In this document: positions 1-6,008 of the stretch, in pieces | Layout of the letters: each line of letters opens with the position of its first letter | Position numbering within the stretch: the first letter of the stretch is position 1 | Origin: an uncultured Bacilli bacterium | GTDB taxonomy: Bacteria; Bacillota_I; Bacilli_A; RF39; UBA660 | Assembly: GCA_934099115.1 (NCBI GenBank) | Contig: CAKOPK010000013.1 | Location: 1 to 27,445 of the forward strand | Direction of reading: 5' to 3' | DNA: 27,445 nucleotides | The notes under the pieces: model-generated | Told to the model about the DNA's origin: nothing | Databases searched by the model: none | What the model saw: the letters and a program-made list of their open reading frames with translations, nothing else | Translations under genes and position numbers: made by a program

Positions 1-1
1 G

Positions 2-1321
2 AATAATATAGGAACATTCCAATATTGTGTAACAACAAATAGTAGTTGTACACCAAATATTAATATAAATGCAGGAACAACAGAAGCAAGTTATAACTAT
101 ACATTTGGAACAGCAAGTAGTGGACAAAGAGTATGTGCAACCTCAACAGATATAGTAGGAAATAATACAGGAGTTAAATGTTCCGAATCATATAAAGTAG
201 ATGTAACAAAACCAACAATATCAAATATGAGTGCTAGTACGTCGACAAAAGCTATTAACATTTCTGTAACAGCAACGGATGTAGGAAGTGGCGGATTAAC
301 ATACTATTACAGTATAGATGGAGGAAAGAATTATACATCAAGAACAAGTAATACCTATGGTGTTAATGCTGCAGCAGGAACCTACAGTATTTATGTCTAT
401 GTAGTAGATAGTGCAGGAAACCAAAGCGCAGTAAAGACAACAAGTGTAGAGATAAAGAATTTTGTAAAAGATGTAATTCTTGAAAATTCACCAACTATAA
501 CAACGAGGGCAGATTTTAGTACGGTTTTAACTGATACAACTACTGGAACATTATATACAGCAGCAGATGATTATGGAACAAGTTATTATTATGCTGGAAA
601 TCCAACAGACAACTGGGTAAAATTTGGTGGATTTTATTGGAGAATCATTCGAATCAATGGAGATGACACCGTAAGAATGATCTATCATGGGACAAGTGCC
701 AACACAACGGGGACAGGAACTCATATAGGAGAAAGTTACTTTAATAGTAATAAAGACAACAATATGTATGTAGGGTATATGTATACTAGTGGTCAAGTAC
801 ATGGGAATGGAACAAATAGTACAATAAAAGGAGTAGTAGATACTTGGTATAATAATAATTTAAGTATGTATGCAAGTAAAATAGCAACCGGAGGGGGAGC
901 AACATTCTGTAATGATAGAACTCCATATAGTGGAAGCGGTATAGGAACTGAAGAGACTGATTATGCTCCTTATAAAAGAGTACAAGCAAAACAGGGTCTA
1001 ACATTTAAGTGTACAAATGCAAACGATAGATTTGGAACAGCGATAGGATTAATTACAGCAGATGAAGTAGCGTATGCCGGAGGAGTATTTAATAAAAATA
1101 ATACAGGCTATTACTTATATACGAACCAAAACTATTGGACAATGTCTCCGTCTGGCTATCCGTTTGCTGGTGTGTTGGCTGTGAATGGGAATGGTCGTCT
1201 TAACACTTTCTACGGCGTGTGCACTTTGTATGGCGTACGACCAGTAGTCAATCTGAAATCTGATACAAAATTTGTTGATGGTGGAAAGGGCACAAGTAGT
1301 AACCCGTACGTAGTTTCATAA
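2..1321 (+). CDS. Surface protein with Ig-like modules and hypervariable C-terminal domain (5' partial)
   Basis: The frame is open from base 2 to the TAA at 1319-1321, so the gene begins upstream of the window; the ATG at 227 is internal. The first ~75 codons and the stretch to about base 460 read like bacterial Ig-like or adhesin repeats (Thr/Ser/Asn-rich, with 'TKPTIS', 'YSIDGG' and 'DSAGNQS' motifs). From about base 500 the protein matches, residue for residue over long runs, the C-terminal domain of the protein at 26180-27424 ('DDYGTSYYYAG', 'YWRIIRINGD', 'CNDRTPYSGSG', 'ADEVAYAGGV'). The last part (1124-1260, ending 'VRPVVNLKSD') is GC-rich and hypervariable. I infer a cell-surface ligand-binding protein with a C-type-lectin/FGE-like or DUF6273-like fold, diversified at its C-terminus. 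The fold is inferred from the W-S-P-S...VRPVxNL pattern only. A terminator lies at 1568-1609. Confidence 0.85.
   Translation, partial: NNIGTFQYCVTTNSSCTPNININAGTTEASYNYTFGTASSGQRVCATSTDIVGNNTGVKCSESYKVDVTKPTISNMSASTSTKAINISVTATDVGSGGLTYYYSIDGGKNYTSRTSNTYGVNAAAGTYSIYVYVVDSAGNQSAVKTTSVEIKNFVKDVILENSPTITTRADFSTVLTDTTTGTLYTAADDYGTSYYYAGNPTDNWVKFGGFYWRIIRINGDDTVRMIYHGTSANTTGTGTHIGESYFNSNKDNNMYVGYMYTSGQVHGNGTNSTIKGVVDTWYNNNLSMYASKIATGGGATFCNDRTPYSGSGIGTEETDYAPYKRVQAKQGLTFKCTNANDRFGTAIGLITADEVAYAGGVFNKNNTGYYLYTNQNYWTMSPSGYPFAGVLAVNGNGRLNTFYGVCTLYGVRPVVNLKSDTKFVDGGKGTSSNPYVVS
1124..1260 (+). other. Candidate DGR variable region (VR1)
   Basis: This is the C-terminal hypervariable segment of the partial surface protein. 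The 27 codons between the SPS codons (1145-1153) and the GTA CGA CCA codons (from 1235) are about 51% GC by hand count, far above the rest of the gene. They are dominated by NNC/NNT codons (GGC, TTC, TAC, TGC, AAC, GGT, CGT), as expected if AAC/AAT template codons were randomised at adenines. The flanks align without gaps to the second protein. No template repeat or reverse transcriptase is visible in the window. Confidence 0.6.
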
Positions 1322-1336
1322 ACTGCGTATGGGCAG

Positions 1337-1473
1337 TGAACACTGTTTTGGAGGGAGTGTAGGAGGTTTAAAGGTTTGGAAGAAGTCCAATAGCAAGGAC
1401 ATGGATTGGCAGTGCTATTGTACACATTTTAAGCAAGCACACTCTAAGTAAACAATTGCAAGCCCAGTGTTTA
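1337..1473 (+). ncRNA. Candidate structured RNA in the 3' UTR of the variable surface gene
   Basis: Four nested, collinear stems can be drawn by hand: TGAACACTG 1337-1345 with CAGTGTTTA 1465-1473; GAGTGT 1355-1360 with ACACTC 1439-1444; GTTTAAAG 1366-1373 with TTTTAAGC 1427-1434; and CAATAGCA 1388-1395 with TGCTATTG 1413-1420. Several pairs are G-U on the plus strand and would be A-C mismatches on the minus strand, which favours plus-strand RNA, the same strand as the upstream gene. The segment is clearly richer in G and C than its surroundings. No known RNA family is recognised. A 40-codon frame at 1329-1451 lacks a Shine-Dalgarno (SD) sequence and is probably chance. Confidence 0.4.
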
Positions 1474-1567
1474 TGCGGGATTATTAAATAAAAAGTGCGT
1501 CTAATCACATATTAAAACGGGTCTAAATTTAATACCTTATTCATAAATTTAAAAACAAATGCCAAAA

Positions 1568-1609
1568 ACGAGAAAATTACTACACGCAAAAAAATTTTCT
1601 TGTTTTTTT
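1568..1609 (+). terminator. Intrinsic terminator
   Basis: ACGAGAAAATT (1568-1578) pairs with AATTTTCTTGT (1593-1603), an 11-bp stem with one G-U pair, followed by a run of seven T. It would end the transcript of the surface-protein gene plus the structured 3' region. Bases 1474-1567 between the two hold nothing I can name. Confidence 0.6.
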
Positions 1610-1636
1610 CATGCTTATAGAGTTAAGTTTCCGAAC

Positions 1637-1873
1637 TCATACATCATAAAGTTTAAAAGAGACGGGAATTCTAATGTATATATTGGAATTAAAAGCTCTC
1701 TTAAATAGAGTTAAGCCAATATTAAATAAAGGCATGATTCTTATTTTTACTATCTTGCCATCTATGTTATAAGTTTTATGGGTTTCAATTTTGACATCTT
1801 TATAACAACTAGTATTTTTAGAGTAATCTATTCCTAGTATAGTTAAGTCAAGAACACAAGTGCATACACAAGT
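1637..1873 (-). pseudogene. Orphan reading frame, probably a gene remnant
   Basis: The minus strand is open for 78 codons between a TGA at 1874-1876 and a TGA at 1637-1639. In DNA this AT-rich a run that long is unlikely by chance. The only ATG is internal, at the codons reading MPLFNIG; there is no SD sequence. The translation looks protein-like (for example 'VLDLTILGIDYS' and 'NIYIRIPVSFKLYDV'), but I do not recognise a family. It lies directly downstream of the S66 peptidase gene on the same strand, so it could be the decayed end of a third operon member or of a mobile gene. Confidence 0.3.
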
Positions 1874-1883
1874 TCACATTATT

Positions 1884-2822
1884 TTACCTAGATTTTTTAA
1901 ATTCTATTTTTATGTTATTTGGTTTTATGTCTAGAGTACATGTTCCTCCTATGGGGATAGTAAACATGGGATTAGTGTGGCCAAAATCTGCTCCAAAGAC
2001 TATGGGGATGTTTTTAAGTTTTTCTTTTTGTTTAATTAAAGTCTTTAATTTTTCTATAGTCATGTTACTACATAACTCAAATCTTCCAAATACTATTCCT
2101 TTAATATTACTATTTTTTGATTGTAATAAAGATTCTAAATTACGATCAAATTCTAAAAGAAATACATCATTTTTAAAATCATCTGCATCATCTTCTATAA
2201 ATAAAATACTATCATTTAGATTAGGCATATATTCTGTACCTTGTAATAAGTTAAGCGTACATAAATTGCCACCGATAACTTTTCCAGAAGTTTTACCACT
2301 GTTGATTGCTATCATTCCATTATTTTTTAATATAGATTGATTGTCATATATTTCTTTAGAAGAATTAATAGTTAATTCTTCATTTTTTAATACTTTTTCA
2401 AAATATTCTATTGTATATTGATGTTGATATGTAAAACCGCTTAACATGGGGCCATAATAAGTTATTAAGTTAGTTTTACTTGTTATAGCATTTAATAATG
2501 CTGTTATATCTGAATATCCAATAAGCATTTTGGGATTATTTTTTATAATATTATAATCTAGGAAGGGTAGTATTTGATTAACATTGTAACCACCATTAGC
2601 ACATATTATTATTTTAACATTCTTATCTTTAAATGCATCCATTAAATCGTTAACACGATTTTTAATACTAGAACAACCATAGTATTTATCTTTGTCAAAG
2701 ATATATTTTCCTGTTGTTAAAGTATAACCTATACTTTTAAAGTATTCTTCTGCTTTCTTTAATTTACTTAAATCTTTTTTTTCTAAACTTAATGATGGTG
2801 CTACTATTCTAACTTCTTGCAT
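1884..2822 (-). CDS. S66-family LD-carboxypeptidase / MccF-like peptidase
   Basis: The 312-residue product has the usual length of peptidase family S66. These serine peptidases cleave the L,D-bond in murein tetrapeptides (LdcA) or the peptide-nucleotide bond of microcin C-type antibiotics (MccF). The expected triad is visible: Ser104 in the GYSD motif, Glu210 in 'LFIEDD', and His282 in 'FGHTNP'. The 'ANGGYNVNQILPFLDY' stretch is also typical. No signal peptide is seen, so it is probably cytoplasmic, acting in peptidoglycan recycling or peptide-antibiotic detoxification. Its start overlaps the end of the upstream S51-like gene by 14 bases, which suggests translational coupling. Transcription would come from the attenuated promoter at 4498-4526. 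I cannot tell LdcA-like from MccF-like activity from sequence alone. Confidence 0.85.
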   Translation of the reverse strand: MQEVRIVAPSLSLEKKDLSKLKKAEEYFKSIGYTLTTGKYIFDKDKYYGCSSIKNRVNDLMDAFKDKNVKIIICANGGYNVNQILPFLDYNIIKNNPKMLIGYSDITALLNAITSKTNLITYYGPMLSGFTYQHQYTIEYFEKVLKNEELTINSSKEIYDNQSILKNNGMIAINSGKTSGKVIGGNLCTLNLLQGTEYMPNLNDSILFIEDDADDFKNDVFLLEFDRNLESLLQSKNSNIKGIVFGRFELCSNMTIEKLKTLIKQKEKLKNIPIVFGADFGHTNPMFTIPIGGTCTLDIKPNNIKIEFKKSR

Positions 2823-4281
2823 ATTTTGCCTCCTTTTTAAAAAGTATTAATTGTTTTTCTGTAGAGTTTATTATTTGTTGAGGTCTTTTAGCATTTTCTA
2901 TTTTTATTATATTTAATATTTTTTTAATCTCACTATTTGTAAATAAACAACCACATGTAGTAATTATATAATATACTAGAGTACTATTAATAGATATATA
3001 ATCTATTAATATATTATATAAGTCTTTTTTAAAGTCAGAATAATAACCTGGGTATGTTTTATAAGCTTGTTTTATTAATAAGATTATATTCATTTTTAAA
3101 TAGATTTCTTTTGTATCTTTTTTATTATCTATATTATAAGAACTTATATATTCTTCTTTTAAGTTTTGATAAATACTTTGTAATTCTTGATTATTTAGAA
3201 AACTATATATATTTTCATTACTAAATAAATATTCTAACTCTTTTTTTAAATTTTCTTTCCATTCATCTATTTTAACTTTCTTTATTTTGCTTTTTAAATT
3301 ATTTTTATTATTAAAATCTTCTATAATATTTTGTTCTTCTTCATTTATATTATTAGTAATAGGTATTTTATTTAAAGAATTAATTAAAGATTTAATTCTT
3401 TCTAAAATACCTTTATTTATTATATTTTTTCTATTCTTTTTTTCATTATATTGGTTTACTAATATAACTAGGTTTGTTACTTCAGATGTTTCTAATTCAT
3501 TTTCTATTTTTAGACTTTCACCATCTATAAATAGATATATTTCACCATAAGAATAAATCTTATTATTAGATATTAGAAATAGACTATTGGGTTTACAAGC
3601 GAAAAAAGCACATTTATAACTATCGGGTTTTAAATAGTTTTCTATATATATTTTTGTTTTTTCTATTGTCGCATCATTGGGGTAAAAGTCTGTTTCCATA
3701 GTAACGGGGTTAAAGTTTAATGATTTAACATTTATAGGGTAGGTATATAAATCTTTATTATAATAATAATTATCATAAACTCCTCCATATATTCTATTAG
3801 CAGACATTACACTTCCAGAACATATAGAAGATACTAAAATATTTTTTTCTTTTATTAATTTATTTAAACTAAGACCTTTTTTATCTAGTTTATTGATTAT
3901 ACTTTCGAAAGTTTTATCACAACCTATACCTAAGAATAATAAATCACATTGTTCTATTTTTTCACTTATTAAATCTATATTATCTTCTTCTATTACTGTT
4001 AGATTACTTTTACTTAAAGAAGGGTAACCTAAATAGTTTAAATAATAGTTATAAGCGCTTATATATAATTTTGCTCTACTTATATTTTCTTCTTTAGAAT
4101 ATCCTCCTACATATATAATATTTAAATTTTCTATTTTTCCTAATTTGCTTAATAATTCTCCAAATATAGATATATATTTTTTTAAGAATATATTATCAAT
4201 TAATTCTTTATTAACACGGGGATTTCCTCCACTTGTTATAATAGTAGGGTAACTAGCCGCGATCATGGTATTTTCATTCAT
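2809..4281 (-). CDS. Peptidase S51-like protein with ~250-residue C-terminal extension
   Basis: The 490-residue product has an N-terminal region (about 1-240) resembling peptidase family S51 (dipeptidase E / cyanophycinase; class I glutamine-amidotransferase-like fold). It shows a beta-strand 'NIIYVGGYS', a 'DLLFLGIGCD' strand-turn, and a nucleophile-elbow candidate at 'ICSGSVMSA' (Ser155), replacing the usual 'GxSAGA'. Family members are usually about 230 residues. The remaining half is Lys/Asn/Ile-rich, predicted helical, and unrecognised. An SD-like AGAAAGAGAG precedes the ATG. The gene sits behind a terminator-bearing leader and overlaps the S66 peptidase gene. Function is inferred as intracellular peptide or isopeptide hydrolysis; because the elbow is altered, the enzyme may be divergent or inactive. 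Confidence 0.7.
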   Translation of the reverse strand: MNENTMIAASYPTIITSGGNPRVNKELIDNIFLKKYISIFGELLSKLGKIENLNIIYVGGYSKEENISRAKLYISAYNYYLNYLGYPSLSKSNLTVIEEDNIDLISEKIEQCDLLFLGIGCDKTFESIINKLDKKGLSLNKLIKEKNILVSSICSGSVMSANRIYGGVYDNYYYNKDLYTYPINVKSLNFNPVTMETDFYPNDATIEKTKIYIENYLKPDSYKCAFFACKPNSLFLISNNKIYSYGEIYLFIDGESLKIENELETSEVTNLVILVNQYNEKKNRKNIINKGILERIKSLINSLNKIPITNNINEEEQNIIEDFNNKNNLKSKIKKVKIDEWKENLKKELEYLFSNENIYSFLNNQELQSIYQNLKEEYISSYNIDNKKDTKEIYLKMNIILLIKQAYKTYPGYYSDFKKDLYNILIDYISINSTLVYYIITTCGCLFTNSEIKKILNIIKIENAKRPQQIINSTEKQLILFKKEAKYARS

Positions 4282-4312
4282 TTTTAAAATCTCTCTTTCT
4301 ATTTTTTAATTT

Positions 4313-4347
4313 AAAAAAACTATACAGCTTGTTGCCTGTATAGTTTT
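4313..4347 (-). terminator. Intrinsic terminator in the peptidase leader (attenuator)
   Basis: On the minus strand AAAACTATACAG (4347-4336) pairs perfectly with CTGTATAGTTTT (4327-4316), an 8-base loop between them, followed by seven T (4319-4313). It lies between the promoter and the start codon of the S51-like gene, so it must be bypassed for expression. Its loop and apex AGGCAACAAGC (4337-4327) are fully complementary to GCTTGTTGCCT further upstream in the leader, which gives a competing antiterminator pairing. Confidence 0.75.
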
Positions 4348-4357
4348 AAAGTTTTTC

Positions 4358-4422
4358 TAGGCAACAAGCATCACAAATAGCACTTGTGCCTACAACAATT
4401 TTAATGTCGTATTAACAAGTGC
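4358..4422 (-). promoter_or_regulatory. Mutually exclusive leader RNA stems (anti-antiterminator/antiterminator)
   Basis: In minus-strand order, segment A GCACTTGT (4422-4415, inside the leader peptide) pairs with B ACAAGTGC (4387-4380). B, as TAGGCACAAG (4392-4383), also pairs with C CTTGTTGCCTA (4368-4358). C also pairs with the terminator loop D (4337-4327). A:B frees C to pair with D and disrupt the terminator, whereas B:C leaves the terminator free. This is the 1:2 / 2:3 / 3:4 logic of amino-acid attenuators. Confidence 0.6.
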
Positions 4423-4469
4423 AGATTATTATGATGATGGTTGCTCTTTATATTATTAAAATTAAACAT
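4401..4469 (-). CDS. His-rich leader peptide of the peptidase operon
   Basis: A 22-codon ORF begins with ATG at 4469-4467 and ends in TAA at 4403-4401. An SD-like GAAAGGAAAG (4485-4476) sits 6-7 bases ahead of the ATG. The peptide has five His (codons 11-13 consecutively, 17 and 22) and six Asn. The promoter at 4498-4526 would start transcription near 4491, giving a short 5' UTR just long enough for ribosome loading. The arrangement matches leader peptides of ribosome-mediated attenuators. His starvation, HisRS inhibition or another stalling agent could be the signal; this is inference. It could also be a short peptide with its own role. Confidence 0.6.
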   Translation of the reverse strand: MFNFNNIKSNHHHNNLHLLIRH

Positions 4470-4497
4470 AACAATCTTTCCTTTCAAAATTGTTTAA

Positions 4498-4526
4498 AGT
4501 ATAGCATATTTGTTATGGTTTGTCAA
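4498..4526 (-). promoter_or_regulatory. Sigma-A-type promoter for the peptidase operon
   Basis: On the minus strand a perfect -35 TTGACA (4526-4521), a 17-base spacer and -10 TATACT (4503-4498) precede the leader peptide. Transcription would start near 4491. Together with the leader, the stems and the divergent promoter this accounts for the gene-poor stretch 4282-4613. Confidence 0.8.
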
Positions 4527-4556
4527 AATATATAGAAGAAAACTTTACATTTTTGC

Positions 4557-4585
4557 TTGATTTTCGCATATATATATGTTAGACT
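4557..4585 (+). promoter_or_regulatory. Probable promoter for the Pro/Glu-rich membrane protein
   Basis: TTGATT (4557-4562), a 17-base spacer and TAGACT (4580-4585) lie 28 bases ahead of the ATG at 4614. The match to consensus is moderate. Confidence 0.4.
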
Positions 4586-4613
4586 TATTTATAGAATAAA
4601 AGGTGGTGTAAGG

Positions 4614-5459
4614 ATGAAGTTCCTTGATAAATTATATGAAAGCAACTATTTTGGAATAGGTTTATTTGCTGTTATTTCCTTCTTGGTTGTAACATTTTTA
4701 GTAGTGTTGTTTTTTGGTAAGAAAGATGAAAAGAAAAGAAAGTTAGAAAATGCAAATAGTATCAATAATATAAATACAGAGAATACATTTAAAGAGGTAA
4801 GTGTTCCAACACCTGTAGAAGTACCTGTACAAGTGCCAGTAGCTCCTATAGAGAATGTAACACCTGTAATGGTAGAGCCTGAACCAGTTGCACCTGTTAA
4901 TCCAATGGATTTTACTTCTGTTCCTGTAGAACCTGTAAAACCGGTTCAATATGAGGAAGATAATAATTTTGTGGAGAATTTAAGTGTAGAGGAACCTGTT
5001 AAGGTTCAAGAACCAGTAAAACCAATTGAACCAGTATATTTAGAACCAACTAAAATAGAAACGCCAATTAGTGTAGAACCTTTAATTAAAGAAAATGAAG
5101 CTCCTATTATAACAGATGTTATAGAAGAGCCTAGAATTAAAGAGACTTATTATAAACCAATAGAAGAGCCTAAAAAAGAAGAGATTAATGTTCCTAATAT
5201 TGATTTTGATGCTTTAGCAGCTTCTATTTCTAAAGAGTTAGATGATTTAGAAAAGACTACTACTAAAAAGGGAATTGAGGATATTAAAGTAACGCCTATT
5301 AGTGAAATATCTAATATAAAAGAAGATAATAAAGAAAGTCAATTTAGTTCTGTTTATGTAAGTAAGCCAGCACAAAGAACACCAATTGATTTACCAAAGA
5401 AAATAGATTTACCAGAAAAAAAGGGTAATGATATAGAACCAGAGAGCTATAATATATAG
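4614..5459 (+). CDS. Single-pass membrane protein with Pro/Val/Glu-rich tail
   Basis: I start at 4614, where AAGGTGGTGTAAGG precedes the ATG; the longer open frame to 4557 has no SD and overlaps the promoter. The 281-residue product has one hydrophobic segment at about residues 15-35 ('FGIGLFAVISFLVVTFLVV'), followed by a Lys/Arg-rich stop-transfer patch and a long low-complexity tail built of irregular 'PVEP/VPVQV/EPVKP' units. Positive charges after the segment suggest that the tail is cytoplasmic. No enzymatic domain is recognised. Such tails often act as spacers or scaffolds in cell-envelope or division complexes, but no specific function can be claimed. It lies upstream of HU on the same strand. 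Confidence 0.75.
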   Translation: MKFLDKLYESNYFGIGLFAVISFLVVTFLVVLFFGKKDEKKRKLENANSINNINTENTFKEVSVPTPVEVPVQVPVAPIENVTPVMVEPEPVAPVNPMDFTSVPVEPVKPVQYEEDNNFVENLSVEEPVKVQEPVKPIEPVYLEPTKIETPISVEPLIKENEAPIITDVIEEPRIKETYYKPIEEPKKEEINVPNIDFDALAASISKELDDLEKTTTKKGIEDIKVTPISEISNIKEDNKESQFSSVYVSKPAQRTPIDLPKKIDLPEKKGNDIEPESYNI

Positions 5460-5565
5460 TTCTTTTTTAATATATTGGGCAAAAAGTAGTTAAAAACAGA
5501 AAAAAATAGCGAAAATTTCTTGATTTTATAAGCTATTTCTGATAACCTTAATATGTAAGGTAAAC

Positions 5566-5587
5566 ACCTTATAAAAATAAGGTTTTT
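5566..5587 (+). terminator. Hairpin with T-run in the HU leader
   Basis: ACCTTAT (5566-5572) and ATAAGGT (5577-5583) form a 7-bp stem with an AAAA loop, followed by T5. A second CCTTA/TAAGG pair lies just upstream (5546-5560), so the arms can re-pair with each other. It may end the upstream transcript or act as an attenuator for HU. A weak extended -10 promoter (TTGATT 5520-5525, 17 bases, TGATAACCT) overlaps the first hairpin. Confidence 0.4.
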
Positions 5588-5606
5588 GAAAGGGAGGTAT
5601 ATTACA

Positions 5607-5879
5607 ATGTCAAGAACTGAATTAGTTGAATTTATTGCTGCTAAAGCTAATATGACTAAAGCTGAAGCTGGTCGTGCTTTAGATGCTACATTAGAGGGTA
5701 TCCAAACTGGACTTAAAAAAGAAGGAAAAGTTGCTTTAGTTGGATTCGGAACTTTCAGTGCTAAGAAACGTGCTGCTCGTGAAGGAATTAACCCATTAAC
5801 TAAAGAAGCTATTAAGATTCCTGCTAAGACTGTAGCTTCATTCAAAGCTGGAAGCAAATTAAAAGACGCTTTAAATTAA
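5607..5879 (+). CDS. hup: HU-family DNA-binding protein
   Basis: The 90-residue product has the exact size and pattern of bacterial HU: 'MSRTELVEFIAAKANMTKAEAGRALDAT' forms the two N-terminal helices, 'VALVGFGTFSAKKRAAREG' the beta strands, and 'INPLTKEAIKIPAKTV' the DNA-bending arm. HU dimers bind and bend DNA without sequence specificity and compact the nucleoid. I start at 5607 because AAAGGGAGG lies about 9 bases ahead; the seven extra codons of the longer frame would contain the SD itself. Codon use (GCT, GAA, CGT-rich) is that of a highly expressed gene. It is monocistronic, with a strong terminator at 5891-5918. Confidence 0.95.
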   Translation: MSRTELVEFIAAKANMTKAEAGRALDATLEGIQTGLKKEGKVALVGFGTFSAKKRAAREGINPLTKEAIKIPAKTVASFKAGSKLKDALN

Positions 5880-5890
5880 GCCAAGAGAAG

Positions 5891-5918
5891 AAAGTAGAAA
5901 ATATAATCTACTTTTTTT
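5891..5918 (+). terminator. Intrinsic terminator after HU
   Basis: AAAGTAGA (5891-5898) and TCTACTTT (5907-5914) form an 8-bp stem with an 8-base loop followed by a T-run. Confidence 0.75.
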
Positions 5919-5929
5919 GTTGGTTAAAA

Positions 5930-5963
5930 GTCAATTTTGTAAATTGCAGTTTACAAAATTGAC
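5930..5963 (+). promoter_or_regulatory. 14-bp perfect palindrome overlapping a -35 box (probable operator)
   Basis: GTCAATTTTGTAAA (5930-5943) is repeated inverted at 5950-5963 with a 6-base centre. The right arm contains most of the TTGACA -35 of the next promoter, so a bound dimeric repressor would block RNA polymerase. The arms are far longer than chance would give. It would lie upstream of the transcription start, so an RNA role is less likely. Confidence 0.55.
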
Positions 5964-5987
5964 AAATAATAAAGTGAGTGATATAAT
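5959..5987 (+). promoter_or_regulatory. Consensus promoter for the AAA_14 ATPase gene
   Basis: TTGACA (5959-5964), a 17-base spacer and TATAAT (5982-5987) match the consensus perfectly. GGAGG at 5994-5998 follows closely, so the 5' UTR is very short. Confidence 0.85.
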
Positions 5988-6008
5988 GTTTTTGGAGGCT
6001 GGTTGCTT

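Noticed and set aside
1329..1451. 40-codon plus-strand ORF after the variable gene
   Set aside because: No SD, and it coincides with the nested-stem RNA; the unusual composition is better explained by structure.
1322..1883. Search for a DGR template repeat or reverse transcriptase
   Set aside because: No stretch resembling the variable regions and no RT motif (YxDD frame) is found here or anywhere else in the window.
5447..5857. 136-codon minus-strand ORF over HU
   Set aside because: A shadow of the HU gene; no SD, and HU codon use explains the open frame.
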